DNA of 64,000 bases, from positions 52,937-116,936 of the forward strand of contig JAKFVC010000092.1 in assembly GCA_021732415.1 (NCBI GenBank), written 5' to 3'. Numbering within the stretch: position 1 is the stretch's first letter; each line of letters begins with the position of its first letter. Of the stretch, positions 8,307 to 17,466 are shown piece by piece. Made by a program: the position numbers and the translations under genes. The notes under the pieces are model-generated. The model did not search any database. It was not told the origin of the DNA and saw nothing but the letters and a program-made list of their open reading frames with translations. Source of the stretch: Planctomycetaceae bacterium. Lineage in GTDB: Bacteria; Planctomycetota; Planctomycetia; Planctomycetales; Planctomycetaceae.

Positions 8307-8924
8307 TCACAATCTCGCGATCAATCGAATTCTTAATCGCTGCACATACCGACGCGCATATTCGGACGATCTCAAGAATTTGCCGATCTCGTCCTTCTCT
8401 CGTTCCGCCCACAAGATGCGGCGCCCCAGCACACGCTCAAAATTGGCGATCGTCTTCATCGCCACTGCATACACCAACTGCTGATGAAATTGCGGATTGC
8501 CAATCGACGGAGTCAACCCGTCACTGGCCAGCAGCAGCGGATCATTCAAATCCACGGGGGCATACATACAATCGCTCGACGGATCAATATCGATGACTTC
8601 GATATATTCTCCGATCGGACCGGGCTCCAGATCGCCCAGCGTATCCGCCCCGGAGAGACAGTCCACGACCGAATTCCCGGCTTGCGAATCTGGCGCCGCG
8701 CCATCCGTTCCGGATGGGCATCTGCAAGTCTTCCCTTCCCAGGGGATGCTCAATACACAGCGGCTGAAATGTTCCGTGGCCAGGCTGGTATCGGCACTCG
8801 GATCTAATGCGTAAACCTGCAACCGGCGACTCGTCGGACGGGGAACCGGGGGAACCGTGGGAACGTTGGTTGCCGACGTTTCCCCCACCGTTTCCGCGGT
8901 CGCCGCCGGCTCGGCCTGTCGCAA
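8307..8924 (-). pseudogene. Probable 3'-truncated remnant of a larger conserved hypothetical gene
   Basis: The 205-codon frame begins at a TTG 26 nt after the patatin stop. It contains GPIGEYIEVIDIDPSSDCMYAPVDL, NPQFHQQLVYAVAMKTIANFERVLGRR and YVQRLRI, then runs into RLIARL and a stop. From memory the block up to RLRI belongs to the N-terminal region of a much longer bacterial protein that normally continues with a conserved RIYPHAL...YYSP segment. That continuation is absent and the sequence downstream is non-coding. It may still be expressed as a short protein; a database alignment would decide. Confidence 0.5.
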
Positions 8925-8950
8925 GGGAACGGCTTATGGCTTGTTGCGTT

Positions 8951-10159
8951 TCATCGTTCAACCCCCGTACCGGGATACATGAAGCCCGTCGGCGTCGGCC
9001 TGTCCTTAAAGTCTTTCATATAGGCACGAACGGCCACATCGCAGACCGCGAATCCCCAGTTGATAATCCGCTCCTGATCGTGGTTACTGAGCGCCGTCAA
9101 CCGCGTTTCGATTTCGGCGATGGCCGTAGTCTTCTCGTGCGGACAATCCAAAGCCGACGCGACGGGATATTTTTTCATGTCTGTTTGGATACCCCAATAG
9201 GTTCCCGGACGAGGCGCAGTCGGATCCGTGAACGCGCCGATTAACTGCCGGCGTCGCAGATTCGAGACCTGATGCTGCAGCAGATCGATCAGCCGGCGTG
9301 AATGACGCGCCCAATCGGTCGCCGGGGCGAGATCATCCGACATCCGCCGGCCTCCGTCGCTCACCAGGACCGTCTCGTAGCGTTTCCAGACCGGTTCCAA
9401 CCCCAGATTGTCGTAGACGCCGCCGTCGGACAAAATGGCGCTGCCGCGCAGCGATCTTAACGCTTCCTCGGGAACACCCTCGGGGACATTATCCCGAAAT
9501 TTCATGTGGTCCAGGGGGATGTGAGTCGGCGACAGAAATGGCGGGAAGGCACTCGACGCCGCAACCGCGCGGGCTAAAGAAACGGTCGGCTTGTCAACGA
9601 TACCCACCCGATAATCGGCCATGTACGGCTTGGCAAAACGCCACAGCGAACCGGTTTTCACATTCGTCGCAGTAATGACAAATCGGGGACCATCCGCCTC
9701 GTCAGGCAAATCCTGCAGAGTGGCTCCGTGAAACAAGACCTTATCATACGCCGCCACAATTTCGTCACTAATTGTGGACCACGGCGACAGCATCCCCCAG
9801 CCAACGGAACTCACATCAATGCTGGTCCCCGCCATCTGGCGAATGGGGGCCACAAAATTCTTATTCAAGCTTTCCGGCTTGATGCTGTCACCATTCCACT
9901 CCAGCTGCGACCAGTGCAACCCGAGCACCCCCGCCGTGATGGAACCGCCTGAAACGCTGGAAATACGTTTGAGTGCCGATTTCTTCAACAGCCCCAACTG
10001 ATTGAGCCGCCAGATGGCCCCCACATGAAAGAGCATGGCGCGATATCCGCCACCCGACAAACACAGCGCAATTCCCGGCTCCAGGTTTGATGGGCGTTGG
10101 TCGTCGAGTGCTGACGATTCCGGTCCAAGCCCGCTGCCCAAATGGTCTTCGTTCGACAT
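8951..10159 (-). CDS. Patatin-like phospholipase
   Basis: The 402-residue cytosolic protein has the patatin catalytic layout: oxyanion-hole loop SGGGYRAMLFHVGAIWRL, nucleophile elbow SSVSGGSITAGVLG (GxSxG-type, here VSGGS), and a catalytic Asp motif SDGGVYDNLGLEPV (D-G-G). Between these lie QDLPDEADGPRFVITATN and AVAASSAFPPFLSP, typical of bacterial patatins. Activity would be hydrolysis of membrane phospholipid or lipid acyl esters with a Ser-Asp dyad. The truncated gene follows directly and was probably co-transcribed. No toxin-delivery or CBASS (cyclic-nucleotide synthase) partner is adjacent, so a defence role is not supported. Confidence 0.92.
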   Translation of the reverse strand: MSNEDHLGSGLGPESSALDDQRPSNLEPGIALCLSGGGYRAMLFHVGAIWRLNQLGLLKKSALKRISSVSGGSITAGVLGLHWSQLEWNGDSIKPESLNKNFVAPIRQMAGTSIDVSSVGWGMLSPWSTISDEIVAAYDKVLFHGATLQDLPDEADGPRFVITATNVKTGSLWRFAKPYMADYRVGIVDKPTVSLARAVAASSAFPPFLSPTHIPLDHMKFRDNVPEGVPEEALRSLRGSAILSDGGVYDNLGLEPVWKRYETVLVSDGGRRMSDDLAPATDWARHSRRLIDLLQHQVSNLRRRQLIGAFTDPTAPRPGTYWGIQTDMKKYPVASALDCPHEKTTAIAEIETRLTALSNHDQERIINWGFAVCDVAVRAYMKDFKDRPTPTGFMYPGTGVER

Positions 10160-10246
10160 GGTTGACTGTCTCCTGCCGTCTATTGGCCGATGTTAAACCG
10201 CCTTAACATAAGATATTCATTCGAGTGCCGGACCGGGCCGATGGGA

Positions 10247-10320
10247 GGGTGAGTCTCCTGCTGAACCGCAAGCGTCATTCGGCCCTCACGAGACCACGCA
10301 GTTCCGCGGGAGACTCACCC
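10247..10320. repeat. Palindromic repeat
   Basis: GGGTGAGTCTCC (10247-10258) pairs with GGAGACTCACCC (10309-10320), and pairing continues imperfectly towards a GAACCGC/GTTCCGC core. I recognise this as a frequent planctomycete intergenic palindrome. The rest of the gene-free 10160-10851 stretch shows nothing I can assign. Confidence 0.7.
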
Positions 10321-10851
10321 CCCAGTGACAGCAATGGCGAACTTCAATCCCCCATTGGCAGGCGAAACCGGAATGGCTCTAGTGCAGTTCACATTTCATT
10401 ATTCAGGACATTAGTCCATACTACAATCCGTGTCATAGTTTGCAAGCGATCAGTCAATCGAATCGACTGCGGATCCGTTTCTTCACATTTCCTGATCCTC
10501 GAAACGCACTAAGCCGACGACCCAGGCCATGAGCGCCTGCGAATCCTAGTGATCCTGCACAATGCGTTTGCCGCACTCGCATTGGCGTTCACGGCTTACG
10601 TGGGATATCTGACTGCAACCAACGACTTGAATCGCAACACTTGAGCATCCGAAGAGTGCAGAAAAATTGTGCTGCGGAAAGGATGACCGAATGAAGACCA
10701 TTCAGCAATCACCGTTAGAGAGGAGGTGACGTCACCGAAGAGAGTAGTGAGTAGAAAGCAGACCGCAGTAGATCGGAGAAAGGCTGAGCCGAACTGTTCT
10801 GTTCTACTCTCGTCTTTCTCCCCTCTACTGCTCTCTTGGCCTGTGGCCAAG

Positions 10852-10938
10852 CGGAGGGAGGGGGATTCGAACCCCCGCTACCCTTGCGGGCAGGCCGGTT
10901 TTCAAGACCGGTGCAATCAGCCGCTCTGCCATCCCTCC
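10852..10938 (-). tRNA. tRNA-Ser (anticodon UGA)
   Basis: On the minus strand the 87-nt sequence folds as a class II tRNA. The acceptor GGAGGGA pairs with TCCCTCC, the anticodon stem CCGGT/ACCGG holds loop CTTGAAA with anticodon TGA, and the long variable arm (CCTGCCCGCAAGGGTAG) is typical of serine. The T-arm is GGGGGTTCGAATCCCCC. The 3' CCA is not encoded. Confidence 0.95.
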
Positions 10939-11076
10939 GTTGATCTTATGTCTTGAGGCACATCACGTTAGGCCATTTGACCGGATGCGTCAAGATTTCG
11001 TTTGTCGATTTCGATGATGGTGGCGGTAGCGGAGTTTATCGGATGGCGAAAAACCTCGCCAGTCCGTCGCAATGTG

Positions 11077-11372
11077 TCGTGGGACGGGTCTCCAGGCCCG
11101 TCCGTCCCCGCCATCTTCGACTCGATCCATTTTACGCGCGGAGGGACCGTAGGATGGGCACTCTTGCCCGTCTTCGCGGTAATCCGCGACCCTCGTCTGG
11201 CAATCCACCTCGCGGTATCAAAAAGAAGACGCGCAGGAATGCCCATCCTACGAGCTCATCGCTGCGCGATGGTATTGAGGAGTACGTCGAAGCCCAACGA
11301 TCTTCGCGAGAGATGAATGTGTTTCAAGTCGAACGCAAAGGGGACGGACGGGCGTGGAGACCCGTCCCACGA
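11077..11372. repeat. Nested palindrome (GACGGGTCTCCAGGCCCGTC family)
   Basis: The outer arms 11077-11109 and 11340-11372 pair almost perfectly (TCGTGGGACGGGTCTCCAGG...). An inner pair GTAGGATGGGCA (11149-11160) / TGCCCATCCTAC (11240-11251) lies inside. It fills most of the gap between the tRNA and the nnrD gene. Confidence 0.85.
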
Positions 11373-11375
11373 TAC

Positions 11376-12251
11376 TTACCCTGCCTTCGCCATCATCTGC
11401 AGCCAAGCGGGTCCAAAGTAACGCAGCAGGTCGGAGGCGATCAGCCCCGGCTGCGAGAGATCTGCGGCCGCCAGATCGCCGGCCAGGCCGTGCAGATGGG
11501 CTCCCAGCCGGGCTGCTGCGAATGCATCCAGCCCCTGGCCGAGCAGGGCGGTGATCAAGCCGGTCAGTACGTCTCCCGTGCCGCCGGTCCCCATCCCGCT
11601 GTTGCCCGTGGTGTTGACGGCGACTCGCGTGCCGTCGGTGATCACTGTTCCCGCCCCTTTCAACAGGACCACGACGCGATGCTTCGCGGCAAATTCCACT
11701 GCCAGGTCGATCCGCTGGCGTTGAACGGTGGGCACATCGGAATTGATCAGGCGGGCAAACTCCCCCGGATGAGGCGTCAAGATGCGGGGACCTGCGGCCT
11801 GTTCGAGCATGCCGGGTGTTCGCGCCAGCAGGTTGAGCGCATCGGCATCAATCACCAGCGCTTGCCTGACGTTTTGCATCAGCCAGTCGAGGATCTCTGT
11901 GAGCTCATCCGACTGTCCCCAACCGGGACCGCAAGCGACAGCACTGGCGTTTGGAACGAGTTTTTCCAGGTTCTGCAGTGCCGACCGAGAGAATTGCCCG
12001 TCGATCGTTGCCGGGAGTCCCAAGGTCATATAGGAGGGCTCGAAGCTCGCCACGATCGGTTGGATGGGGGCTGGGACGGCGACAGTTACGAGGCCGGCTC
12101 CCCCTCGCAATGCGGCCATGCCTGACAACGCCGCAGCACCGCTCATGCCGACGCTGCCGGCCAGGATCAGGGCGCGGCCGAATGTCCCCTTGTTGGCTTC
12201 AATGGGTCGGGCGGGAAGTTCGATCGGTGTGAGGACTAACTCGTATGTCAT
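11376..12251 (-). CDS. nnrD: ADP/ATP-dependent (S)-NAD(P)H-hydrate dehydratase
   Basis: The 291-residue protein is the stand-alone dehydratase domain of the NAD(P)HX repair system: LILAGSVGMSGAAALSGMAALRGGAGLVTVAVP near the N-terminus, LTPHPGEFARLI mid-protein and NTTGNSGMGTGGTGDVLTGLITALLGQG (nucleotide-binding loop and catalytic Asp). It converts damaged (S)-NAD(P)HX back to NAD(P)H in the cytosol. The epimerase partner NnrE is not fused or adjacent and must lie elsewhere. It follows the PhoR-like kinase by 40 nt on the same strand. The length fits single-domain members. Confidence 0.92.
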   Translation of the reverse strand: MTYELVLTPIELPARPIEANKGTFGRALILAGSVGMSGAAALSGMAALRGGAGLVTVAVPAPIQPIVASFEPSYMTLGLPATIDGQFSRSALQNLEKLVPNASAVACGPGWGQSDELTEILDWLMQNVRQALVIDADALNLLARTPGMLEQAAGPRILTPHPGEFARLINSDVPTVQRQRIDLAVEFAAKHRVVVLLKGAGTVITDGTRVAVNTTGNSGMGTGGTGDVLTGLITALLGQGLDAFAAARLGAHLHGLAGDLAAADLSQPGLIASDLLRYFGPAWLQMMAKAG

Positions 12252-12291
12252 GATGGTGCCAAGTTCTAACGCTGGGTGCGATCAACGACAA

Positions 12292-13728
12292 TCACGCGCC
12301 CGCCACCGGCAATCTTACCGAAAACGTACTCCCCTCATTCATGCGGCTGGTCACTGAGATGCTGCCACCGATGACCTGGACGAGATGCTTGACGATCGAC
12401 AGGCCCAATCCCGTCCCACCGACATCCCGCGAACGATGCCGGTCGACTCGGTAGAACCGCTCGAAGATCCGCGGCAAATGCTGCTGTGGGATACCGATCC
12501 CCGAGTCACTGACTTCGATCGTCGCCGTGTCCCCTTCGACCCGCACCGACAAGGTGACCCGGCCACCCGCCTCGGTGTATTTCAGGCCGTTATCGATCAA
12601 GTTATCGAGGATATGTTCCAAAGCATCTTCTTCGCCGAGGACTCGCAGTTCAGCGGCAAACGGCTCGACAGTTAAGGCCAGCCCCTTGCGCTCGGCGGTC
12701 TGCAGATGCCGTTCGTAGCACATCCGGACCAGGGCTTCGACCCACACCGGCCGCGGTTCGCGCTGCAGCGGTTCCGATTCCAGGCGCGCCAGCGAGAGCA
12801 GATCTTTGACCAGAGCATCCAGCCGGCTGGCCTGTTCGTTAATCGTTTGCAGGAACCGGTCGCGGCACTGAATATCGTCCACCGCTCCGTCGATCAACGT
12901 TTCAATACACGCTTGAATGGAGGTGATCGGAGTCTTCAATTCATGCGAAGCATTCGCGACGAAATGCTGCCGGACCCGCTCGAGACGCCGCAGTTCGGTG
13001 ACGTCCGTGATAACGATGACCGCCCCGGCCAATTCATGACCGTGAAAGGCCGACACGCTGAGGGCCAGGTCACGCCCCACGGGGGATCGCAGGTGCATTT
13101 CGCCGCCGGCGGGAATAGACTTTTCGACCGCTTCCGCGACCCACGACTGCAACTGCGGCGAACGGACTTGCTCCCACACCGGCCGGCCCAGGGCGGCTCC
13201 TTCACGCAACGAAAAGATCTCGCACGCCGCCACATTCATCAACAGAATCCGCTGCTCGCGATCGACACCGATGACTCCTTCGGCCATGCTGTTGATGACG
13301 TTCTGCAGACGGTCCCGCTGTCCGGATAACTGCGCGACCTCCAGCCTGACCGAGGCTTCGGCTCGTTCGAGAACTGACGCGACATCCGGCAGAACGGTAT
13401 GGCACTCAGACGAGAGCGGTGAGTCGAAAACGCCCTTTTCCGCCTTACGCAAGGCAACCAGCACTTCATTGAGAGCCCCGCCGATGCGCTGGGCCTGTCG
13501 TCCGCCGAAGAGAGTCGCAACCGCGGCGGTCAGCAATCCACCGACCACAATGGACAGGCCAGTCGATCCCGGCAGCAATCCGCAGGCCAACAAGATCGGC
13601 AACACGAACACGACCAGCACGACCAGTCCCACCACCTGGGACCAGAGGTATCGCCACCACAAATCACTCGGCATGGTCATGAAAAACGATCCCCACGGGA
13701 CGTGGCTCGGAAGCGTCTGATCGGCCAC
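12292..13728 (-). CDS. PhoR-like membrane sensor histidine kinase
   Basis: The 478-residue protein has two N-terminal transmembrane helices (about 28-50 and 55-75) with almost no periplasmic loop. A HAMP-like/coiled segment, a PAS domain (about 127-235, INSMAEGVIGVDREQRILLMN), HisKA with the phosphoacceptor in FVANASHELKTPITSI (about H261) and an HATPase domain follow (N box DNLIDNGLKYT; G boxes DSGIGIPQQHLPRIFERFYR and GGTGLGLSIVKHL). The architecture matches PhoR of phosphate signalling, but no PhoB-type regulator or pst/phoU gene is in the window, so the stimulus is inferred only. An internal Met17 could also be the start. Confidence 0.9.
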   Translation of the reverse strand: MADQTLPSHVPWGSFFMTMPSDLWWRYLWSQVVGLVVLVVFVLPILLACGLLPGSTGLSIVVGGLLTAAVATLFGGRQAQRIGGALNEVLVALRKAEKGVFDSPLSSECHTVLPDVASVLERAEASVRLEVAQLSGQRDRLQNVINSMAEGVIGVDREQRILLMNVAACEIFSLREGAALGRPVWEQVRSPQLQSWVAEAVEKSIPAGGEMHLRSPVGRDLALSVSAFHGHELAGAVIVITDVTELRRLERVRQHFVANASHELKTPITSIQACIETLIDGAVDDIQCRDRFLQTINEQASRLDALVKDLLSLARLESEPLQREPRPVWVEALVRMCYERHLQTAERKGLALTVEPFAAELRVLGEEDALEHILDNLIDNGLKYTEAGGRVTLSVRVEGDTATIEVSDSGIGIPQQHLPRIFERFYRVDRHRSRDVGGTGLGLSIVKHLVQVIGGSISVTSRMNEGSTFSVRLPVAGA

Positions 13729-13814
13729 CGCGATCCCGTATTTTGGCTATTGGGATATCACACTAACGCCCGGGGAGGGTCGTGTCTATTGAGGACATCG
13801 CCAGAGGGGAGATA

Positions 13815-13903
13815 GAGCCACAGAAGGACACAGAAGGAACACGGAATAAATGCCATACAGATCAATTCTTCCTTCTGTGTTCTTCTGTGTTCTTCTGTGG
13901 CTC
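13815..13903. repeat. CACAGAAGGACACAGAAG hairpin
   Basis: A long inverted repeat: GAGCCACAGAAGGACACAG... on the left mirrors ...CTTCTGTGTTCTTCTGTGGCTC on the right, with a short centre. It is one of six related palindromes in the window. The remaining 13904-14134 stretch before the next gene shows no other feature I can support. Confidence 0.85.
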
Positions 13904-14134
13904 AAATCCTCTTACAGTTCGTGCGGCCTTGATTTTCCCGTATCAAAACTGGGGTTGGTGCCTCCCGCATCTCTGCGTATACTTCGCCACGCGCGCCTGG
14001 TCGACCCACTCGGCGCGCGGACTGGTGCGGCGGATGTCCGCATTGATTTCTGTTGGTGCTGGTGAGACGCTGAACGCTCCCGTGGCGAGCAGCCCACCGT
14101 TGCCAATTGACACGCACATGCAGGGAGGCTTCGC

Positions 14135-15079
14135 GTGGAAAAACTTGTGATCGCTGGTGTCGATACGATTCTTGGCGGAAATATGGCGGCCTGGTTGTCC
14201 GATCGGTACGAGATCATCGGACTCACTTTTGGAGACCGTGTGCAGATTGCAGGTTGCTCGACAACCGCCTGCCCCAGCCGTGATCCGCAAGCCATTCAGG
14301 CCTGGATGGCGGCCGAAAAACCCAACTGGCTGGTCTATTGCGGTCCCTGGACCGAATCCGCCTGGAACTCACAGCAGACCTCCAGCCAGTACCTGAATGC
14401 CTCCGATTCAGTGCTCCCCTGGATCAACGCCGCGCGAACCATCGGCTGTGCCTCGACCGTGATTTCCTCGGACGCCGTCTTCACGGGCCCGTGGATGTTC
14501 CATGATGAAGCCAGCGACCACTTCTGTTCGACCCCCGCGGCACAGGCTCTCCAACAAATGGAAGCGGCCATTACCGCCAGTTCGCCCTCGACGATGCTAG
14601 TTCGCTCGCACGTGTTCGGCTGGTCTCCGTCGACTCAGTCTGCGGGATTCATCGAAGAGACGCTCTCGCAGATGTATGCCGGCCGCCGCATCAACCTGGA
14701 CTGCGTCCGACACGCCACGCCGATCCTCGCCACCGATCTGGCCGAGATTCTGCATCAGGCTTATGCAGCAGAACTCACCGGGATCTACCACATTGGTGGA
14801 GCCGAACGTCTCAACCCCTATCGCCTGGGAACACTGCTGGCCAACACGTTTGGTTGCCCTTACACACCAGCCGCACCGCTCGAACCGCTGACGGAACGCT
14901 CCAGCCAGTTTGGTTCCGGTGAGACATCCTTGCAGTCCTTGAAGATTCGCAAGGCGCTGGGATGCTCGCTCCCCTTGATCAGCGAAGGCCTGGAAGGACT
15001 GCACCAGCAATCAGTCAATGGCTATCGCGACCAGTTCGGAACGTCGACCAGCCGGATGCAAGAACAGTTGGTCGCATGA
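14135..15079 (+). CDS. RmlD-like sugar-nucleotide reductase (extended SDR family)
   Basis: The 314-residue protein resembles dTDP-4-dehydrorhamnose reductases: a degenerate N-terminal nucleotide motif (MEKLVIAGVDTILGGNMAAWL), an NWLVYCGPWTES strand, a STVISSDAVFTGPW segment matching the SSTDYVFDG region, and a C-terminal GIYHIGGAERLNPYRLG. The usual catalytic YxxxK is not evident, so the activity may be altered. The start is GTG at 14135, preceded by GGGAGG at 14122-14127. It is convergent with the LPS kinase-like gene, in a segment rich in envelope glycan genes. Confidence 0.75.
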   Translation: MEKLVIAGVDTILGGNMAAWLSDRYEIIGLTFGDRVQIAGCSTTACPSRDPQAIQAWMAAEKPNWLVYCGPWTESAWNSQQTSSQYLNASDSVLPWINAARTIGCASTVISSDAVFTGPWMFHDEASDHFCSTPAAQALQQMEAAITASSPSTMLVRSHVFGWSPSTQSAGFIEETLSQMYAGRRINLDCVRHATPILATDLAEILHQAYAAELTGIYHIGGAERLNPYRLGTLLANTFGCPYTPAAPLEPLTERSSQFGSGETSLQSLKIRKALGCSLPLISEGLEGLHQQSVNGYRDQFGTSTSRMQEQLVA

Positions 15080-15125
15080 TCTCGTGTGACGGGCACTCCT
15101 GTCCGTCACAATTTACATTCAACGC

Positions 15126-15168
15126 AATAACCCGTGAGATAGGCTTGCAGCCTTTCTTACGGGTTATT
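15126..15168. terminator. Bidirectional intrinsic terminator between convergent genes
   Basis: AATAACCCGTGAGATAGGCT pairs with AGCCTTTCTTACGGGTTATT (18 of 20 bp) around a tiny loop, followed by TTCT on one side and preceded by an A-rich stretch on the other. It sits exactly between two converging genes. Confidence 0.8.
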
Positions 15169-15170
15169 TT

Positions 15171-15995
15171 CTATTGATAACCGCGTTTCCGGGAATGCTT
15201 TCCGATCGCCACCGCTTTGCTGAGAACGCGGCGAATGAGAACTCGATCGCTGGCCTGCAATGGTCGTCCCAGATAGATCTGCAGAAACCGCAATCGGTCG
15301 CTGGAGGTGAACCAGGGCGTCGAGTAGTGCAACTGAGCCAGATCTTTCACGATCCAGATTGTCCCGAGATTGCGACATCGACGGACTCGGCCCAGATCGA
15401 GAATGTGAATGCCGCGCGAGGCTTCGTGGGGCAACAGGATGTGACCGGCATAGAGATCCTGATGATGCATTCCGGCGCCGTGCATCTTGCGGGTCACTTC
15501 GGCTACCTCGCGAATGATACGACGAGCGGCGGCGACTTGTTGAGGCGTTATGGGCCGGGCAGTGCGTTTCATCCAATCAGACAGTTTCTCACAACCGTCG
15601 ATGGCCAGTGTGACTAACAATGTTTCGCGACCCCTGGAACCCCAGGCGACCGGAGTCATCGTAGGAATGCCAACTTTATGAAAGTGACGGATCGCATCCC
15701 ATTCAGGTCGCGCTCCAATCCGGGGCCAGCGCAGACGAATGAGTGGCTTGAGATACTCTTTCAATCTCGCGGGAGCATGACGCTTCAAGAAGCAGACAAC
15801 GGGTCCCTGTGAACCTTGCAGTTCGATCCTTGTGGTAGGACGTTCCGCGATGAGATGCTTGGCAACCTCGCCCCCGGAATAGTGCATCAGCGATTCGAAT
15901 GTCGTGAGACCACTACGCTGCAACAGGTCCGCGAATGCCGTGTTGACCTGCAGGCGACCGGAGTCCCAATCGGCAATCGTGAAGGGGGGCGTCAT
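15171..15995 (-). CDS. Kdo/WaaP-family lipopolysaccharide kinase-like protein
   Basis: The 274-residue protein has the small-kinase fold motifs of the Kdo/WaaP/InaA group: an ATP-lid Lys in VVCFLKRHAPARLKEY, the catalytic loop HGAGMHHQDLYAGHILL (HxDLxxxHIL) and the metal-binding HILDLGRVRR. WaaP-type enzymes phosphorylate LPS core heptose on the cytoplasmic side, which fits the nearby waaF and hldE genes. Its stop abuts a bidirectional terminator. The upstream gap to the GT4 gene holds a nested palindrome, so it may have its own promoter. The exact acceptor sugar is unknown. Confidence 0.88.
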   Translation of the reverse strand: MTPPFTIADWDSGRLQVNTAFADLLQRSGLTTFESLMHYSGGEVAKHLIAERPTTRIELQGSQGPVVCFLKRHAPARLKEYLKPLIRLRWPRIGARPEWDAIRHFHKVGIPTMTPVAWGSRGRETLLVTLAIDGCEKLSDWMKRTARPITPQQVAAARRIIREVAEVTRKMHGAGMHHQDLYAGHILLPHEASRGIHILDLGRVRRCRNLGTIWIVKDLAQLHYSTPWFTSSDRLRFLQIYLGRPLQASDRVLIRRVLSKAVAIGKHSRKRGYQ

Positions 15996-16002
15996 GGGGC
16001 AC

Positions 16003-16211
16003 CGTGGGACGGGTCTCCAGGCCCGTCAGTGTTCCGCTTATTAAATGTCGCCTCAAAGATAGTAGCCTTCACGCTCCGCGTGAAGAGAGCCGAGCGCGCG
16101 AACAAGCGGTAAGTCTAATCAACCTCAACCGCGCGTCCGGCTTACTTCACGCGGAGCGTGAAGGCTACACTGCTTCGCGAGGCACTGACGGGCCTGGAGA
16201 CCCGTCCCACG
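16003..16211. repeat. Nested palindrome between two LPS genes
   Basis: Outer arms CGTGGGACGGGTCTCCAGG... (from 16003) and ...GGAGACCCGTCCCACG (to 16211) enclose an inner pair AGTAGCCTTCACGCTCCGCG / CGCGGAGCGTGAAGGCTAC (about 16060-16172). It is the same outer family as at 11077 and 21267, with a different core. Confidence 0.85.
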
Positions 16212-16218
16212 ATACAGT

Positions 16219-17361
16219 CTACGCCGCCTTCTCTCGCACCACTGCTTCAAATACGGCCAACGTATTCCGAGCGTTTTGCTCGACGGTCATTCCTCGAGCA
16301 GTCTGCCAGCAATGTTCGGCCATCGCCTGACGTTCGCTGCTCGAACGACTTAAATGATAGTCGATGCACTCTGCCATGTCGTGGACAGCATCCGGCTGGG
16401 CGACAAGATAACCGTTCTCACCCTCGCGGATAATATCGGCACCGCCGGCAGTCGCCGACGTCAGCACTGGCGTGCCGCAACCCATCGCTTCGAGATTCAC
16501 ATTGGGGAACGGCTCATAAATCGTCGGCAACACAAACAAATCACCGGCACCGTAGTACCGGGCCATGGCACTTTGACGGCCCGCAAAAATCACTCGATCT
16601 TTCAGACCAAGCTGCGCGGCCAGCTTGCCGTAGGTCCGGCAGTCGCCGTTCCCCAGGACTAACAGCTTGACTCCGGGAGTTTTGCAAAGTGTTAATGTTT
16701 TCAGTAACGGGCCGAGTCCCTTGCGGCGAAAGTCCATCGATGCGAACACCAACAACGGCTCACCCGGTTGAACGCCGAGTTCCTCGCGGACGGTGGCTGA
16801 TTCATGGCGGGCCTGAGGTTGAAACTGAACCGTGTCGACTCCATTACAGACCCGTACGATTTTCTCTTCAGGTACGCCGTAGTATTCCACGAGCAGTCGG
16901 GTATCCAGCTTGGATTGCGTGATGTAACGCCGGACGTGTGACGATTGGTAAACGGACCGTTCGATGTCCAAAATCGTGCGGTGCCGTGGGTTCCAATCCT
17001 GCAACCGGCGTACCAGTGCGTTACGATAGAACACGTTCAGCCAATGAGCCTGCAAGGGGTCGGTCACGCGGAAGGTGTCGACTGCCGGGGTTCTCGACAG
17101 GCCGTGAACGATGTCGAATTTGTGTTGCTGGACGACCTTGTCGACGTTGTCGGCGAATGAGCGATTCTTAGTCCACGAGGCGAAGTGGTTCACCTTTACT
17201 GGCAGGAATTCGATGGCGTCCTTTAGGTCGGAATCAATCTCTTCGCCGATAATCGTGACGCGATGGCCGAGTCGCTGCAGTTGCCGGGAGAGGTTCACGC
17301 AATAGCGTTCGGCTCCGGCTTTTTTGAGCGAGTAACAGCGGCGGACCAGAGCGATGTGCAT
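16219..17361 (-). CDS. Glycosyltransferase family 4 (LPS core type)
   Basis: From ATG 17361 the protein (380 aa) starts MHIALVRRCYSLKKAGAERYCVNLSRQLQRLGH, a typical GT4 N-terminal Rossmann domain with the acceptor-side GGAE-like loop. The C-terminal GT-B domain has VFASMDFRRKGL (donor-site RRKG), LVLGNGD, and LFVLPTIYEPFPNVNLEAMGCGTPVLTS with the E-x7-E motif. Related enzymes include WaaG glucosyltransferase. A longer in-frame extension to 17457 is rejected because it runs into a palindromic repeat. It lies upstream of the kinase-like gene and downstream of waaF on the same strand. Confidence 0.9.
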   Translation of the reverse strand: MHIALVRRCYSLKKAGAERYCVNLSRQLQRLGHRVTIIGEEIDSDLKDAIEFLPVKVNHFASWTKNRSFADNVDKVVQQHKFDIVHGLSRTPAVDTFRVTDPLQAHWLNVFYRNALVRRLQDWNPRHRTILDIERSVYQSSHVRRYITQSKLDTRLLVEYYGVPEEKIVRVCNGVDTVQFQPQARHESATVREELGVQPGEPLLVFASMDFRRKGLGPLLKTLTLCKTPGVKLLVLGNGDCRTYGKLAAQLGLKDRVIFAGRQSAMARYYGAGDLFVLPTIYEPFPNVNLEAMGCGTPVLTSATAGGADIIREGENGYLVAQPDAVHDMAECIDYHLSRSSSERQAMAEHCWQTARGMTVEQNARNTLAVFEAVVREKAA

Positions 17362-17373
17362 GGGATTCTTCTC

Positions 17374-17459
17374 ATTTGGACTGCGGTGATTTGTCACCGC
17401 TTTCCTATTTGACGTGACACCTGAATGGGAAAGCGGTGATGAATCACCGCAGTCCAAAT
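17374..17459. repeat. 32-bp inverted repeat upstream of the GT4 gene
   Basis: Arms 17374-17405 and 17428-17459 pair at 30 of 32 positions (ATTTGGACTGCGGTGATT...). It separates waaF from the GT4 gene and could form a strong hairpin in the transcript. Confidence 0.85.
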
Positions 17460-17466
17460 TGTTGCT

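Noticed and set aside
8584..8961. 125-codon alternative frame (MNDETQQAISRS) behind the patatin gene
   Set aside because: It overlaps the 205-codon frame, which has protein-like conserved blocks; this one is Arg/Gly-rich and shadow-like.
8951..10159. CBASS-type defence effector
   Set aside because: The patatin fold alone is common; no cyclic-nucleotide synthase or ancillary gene is adjacent.
10953..12125. 390-codon plus-strand frame over the repeat and nnrD region
   Set aside because: It begins inside a palindrome and runs antisense to the NAD(P)HX dehydratase.
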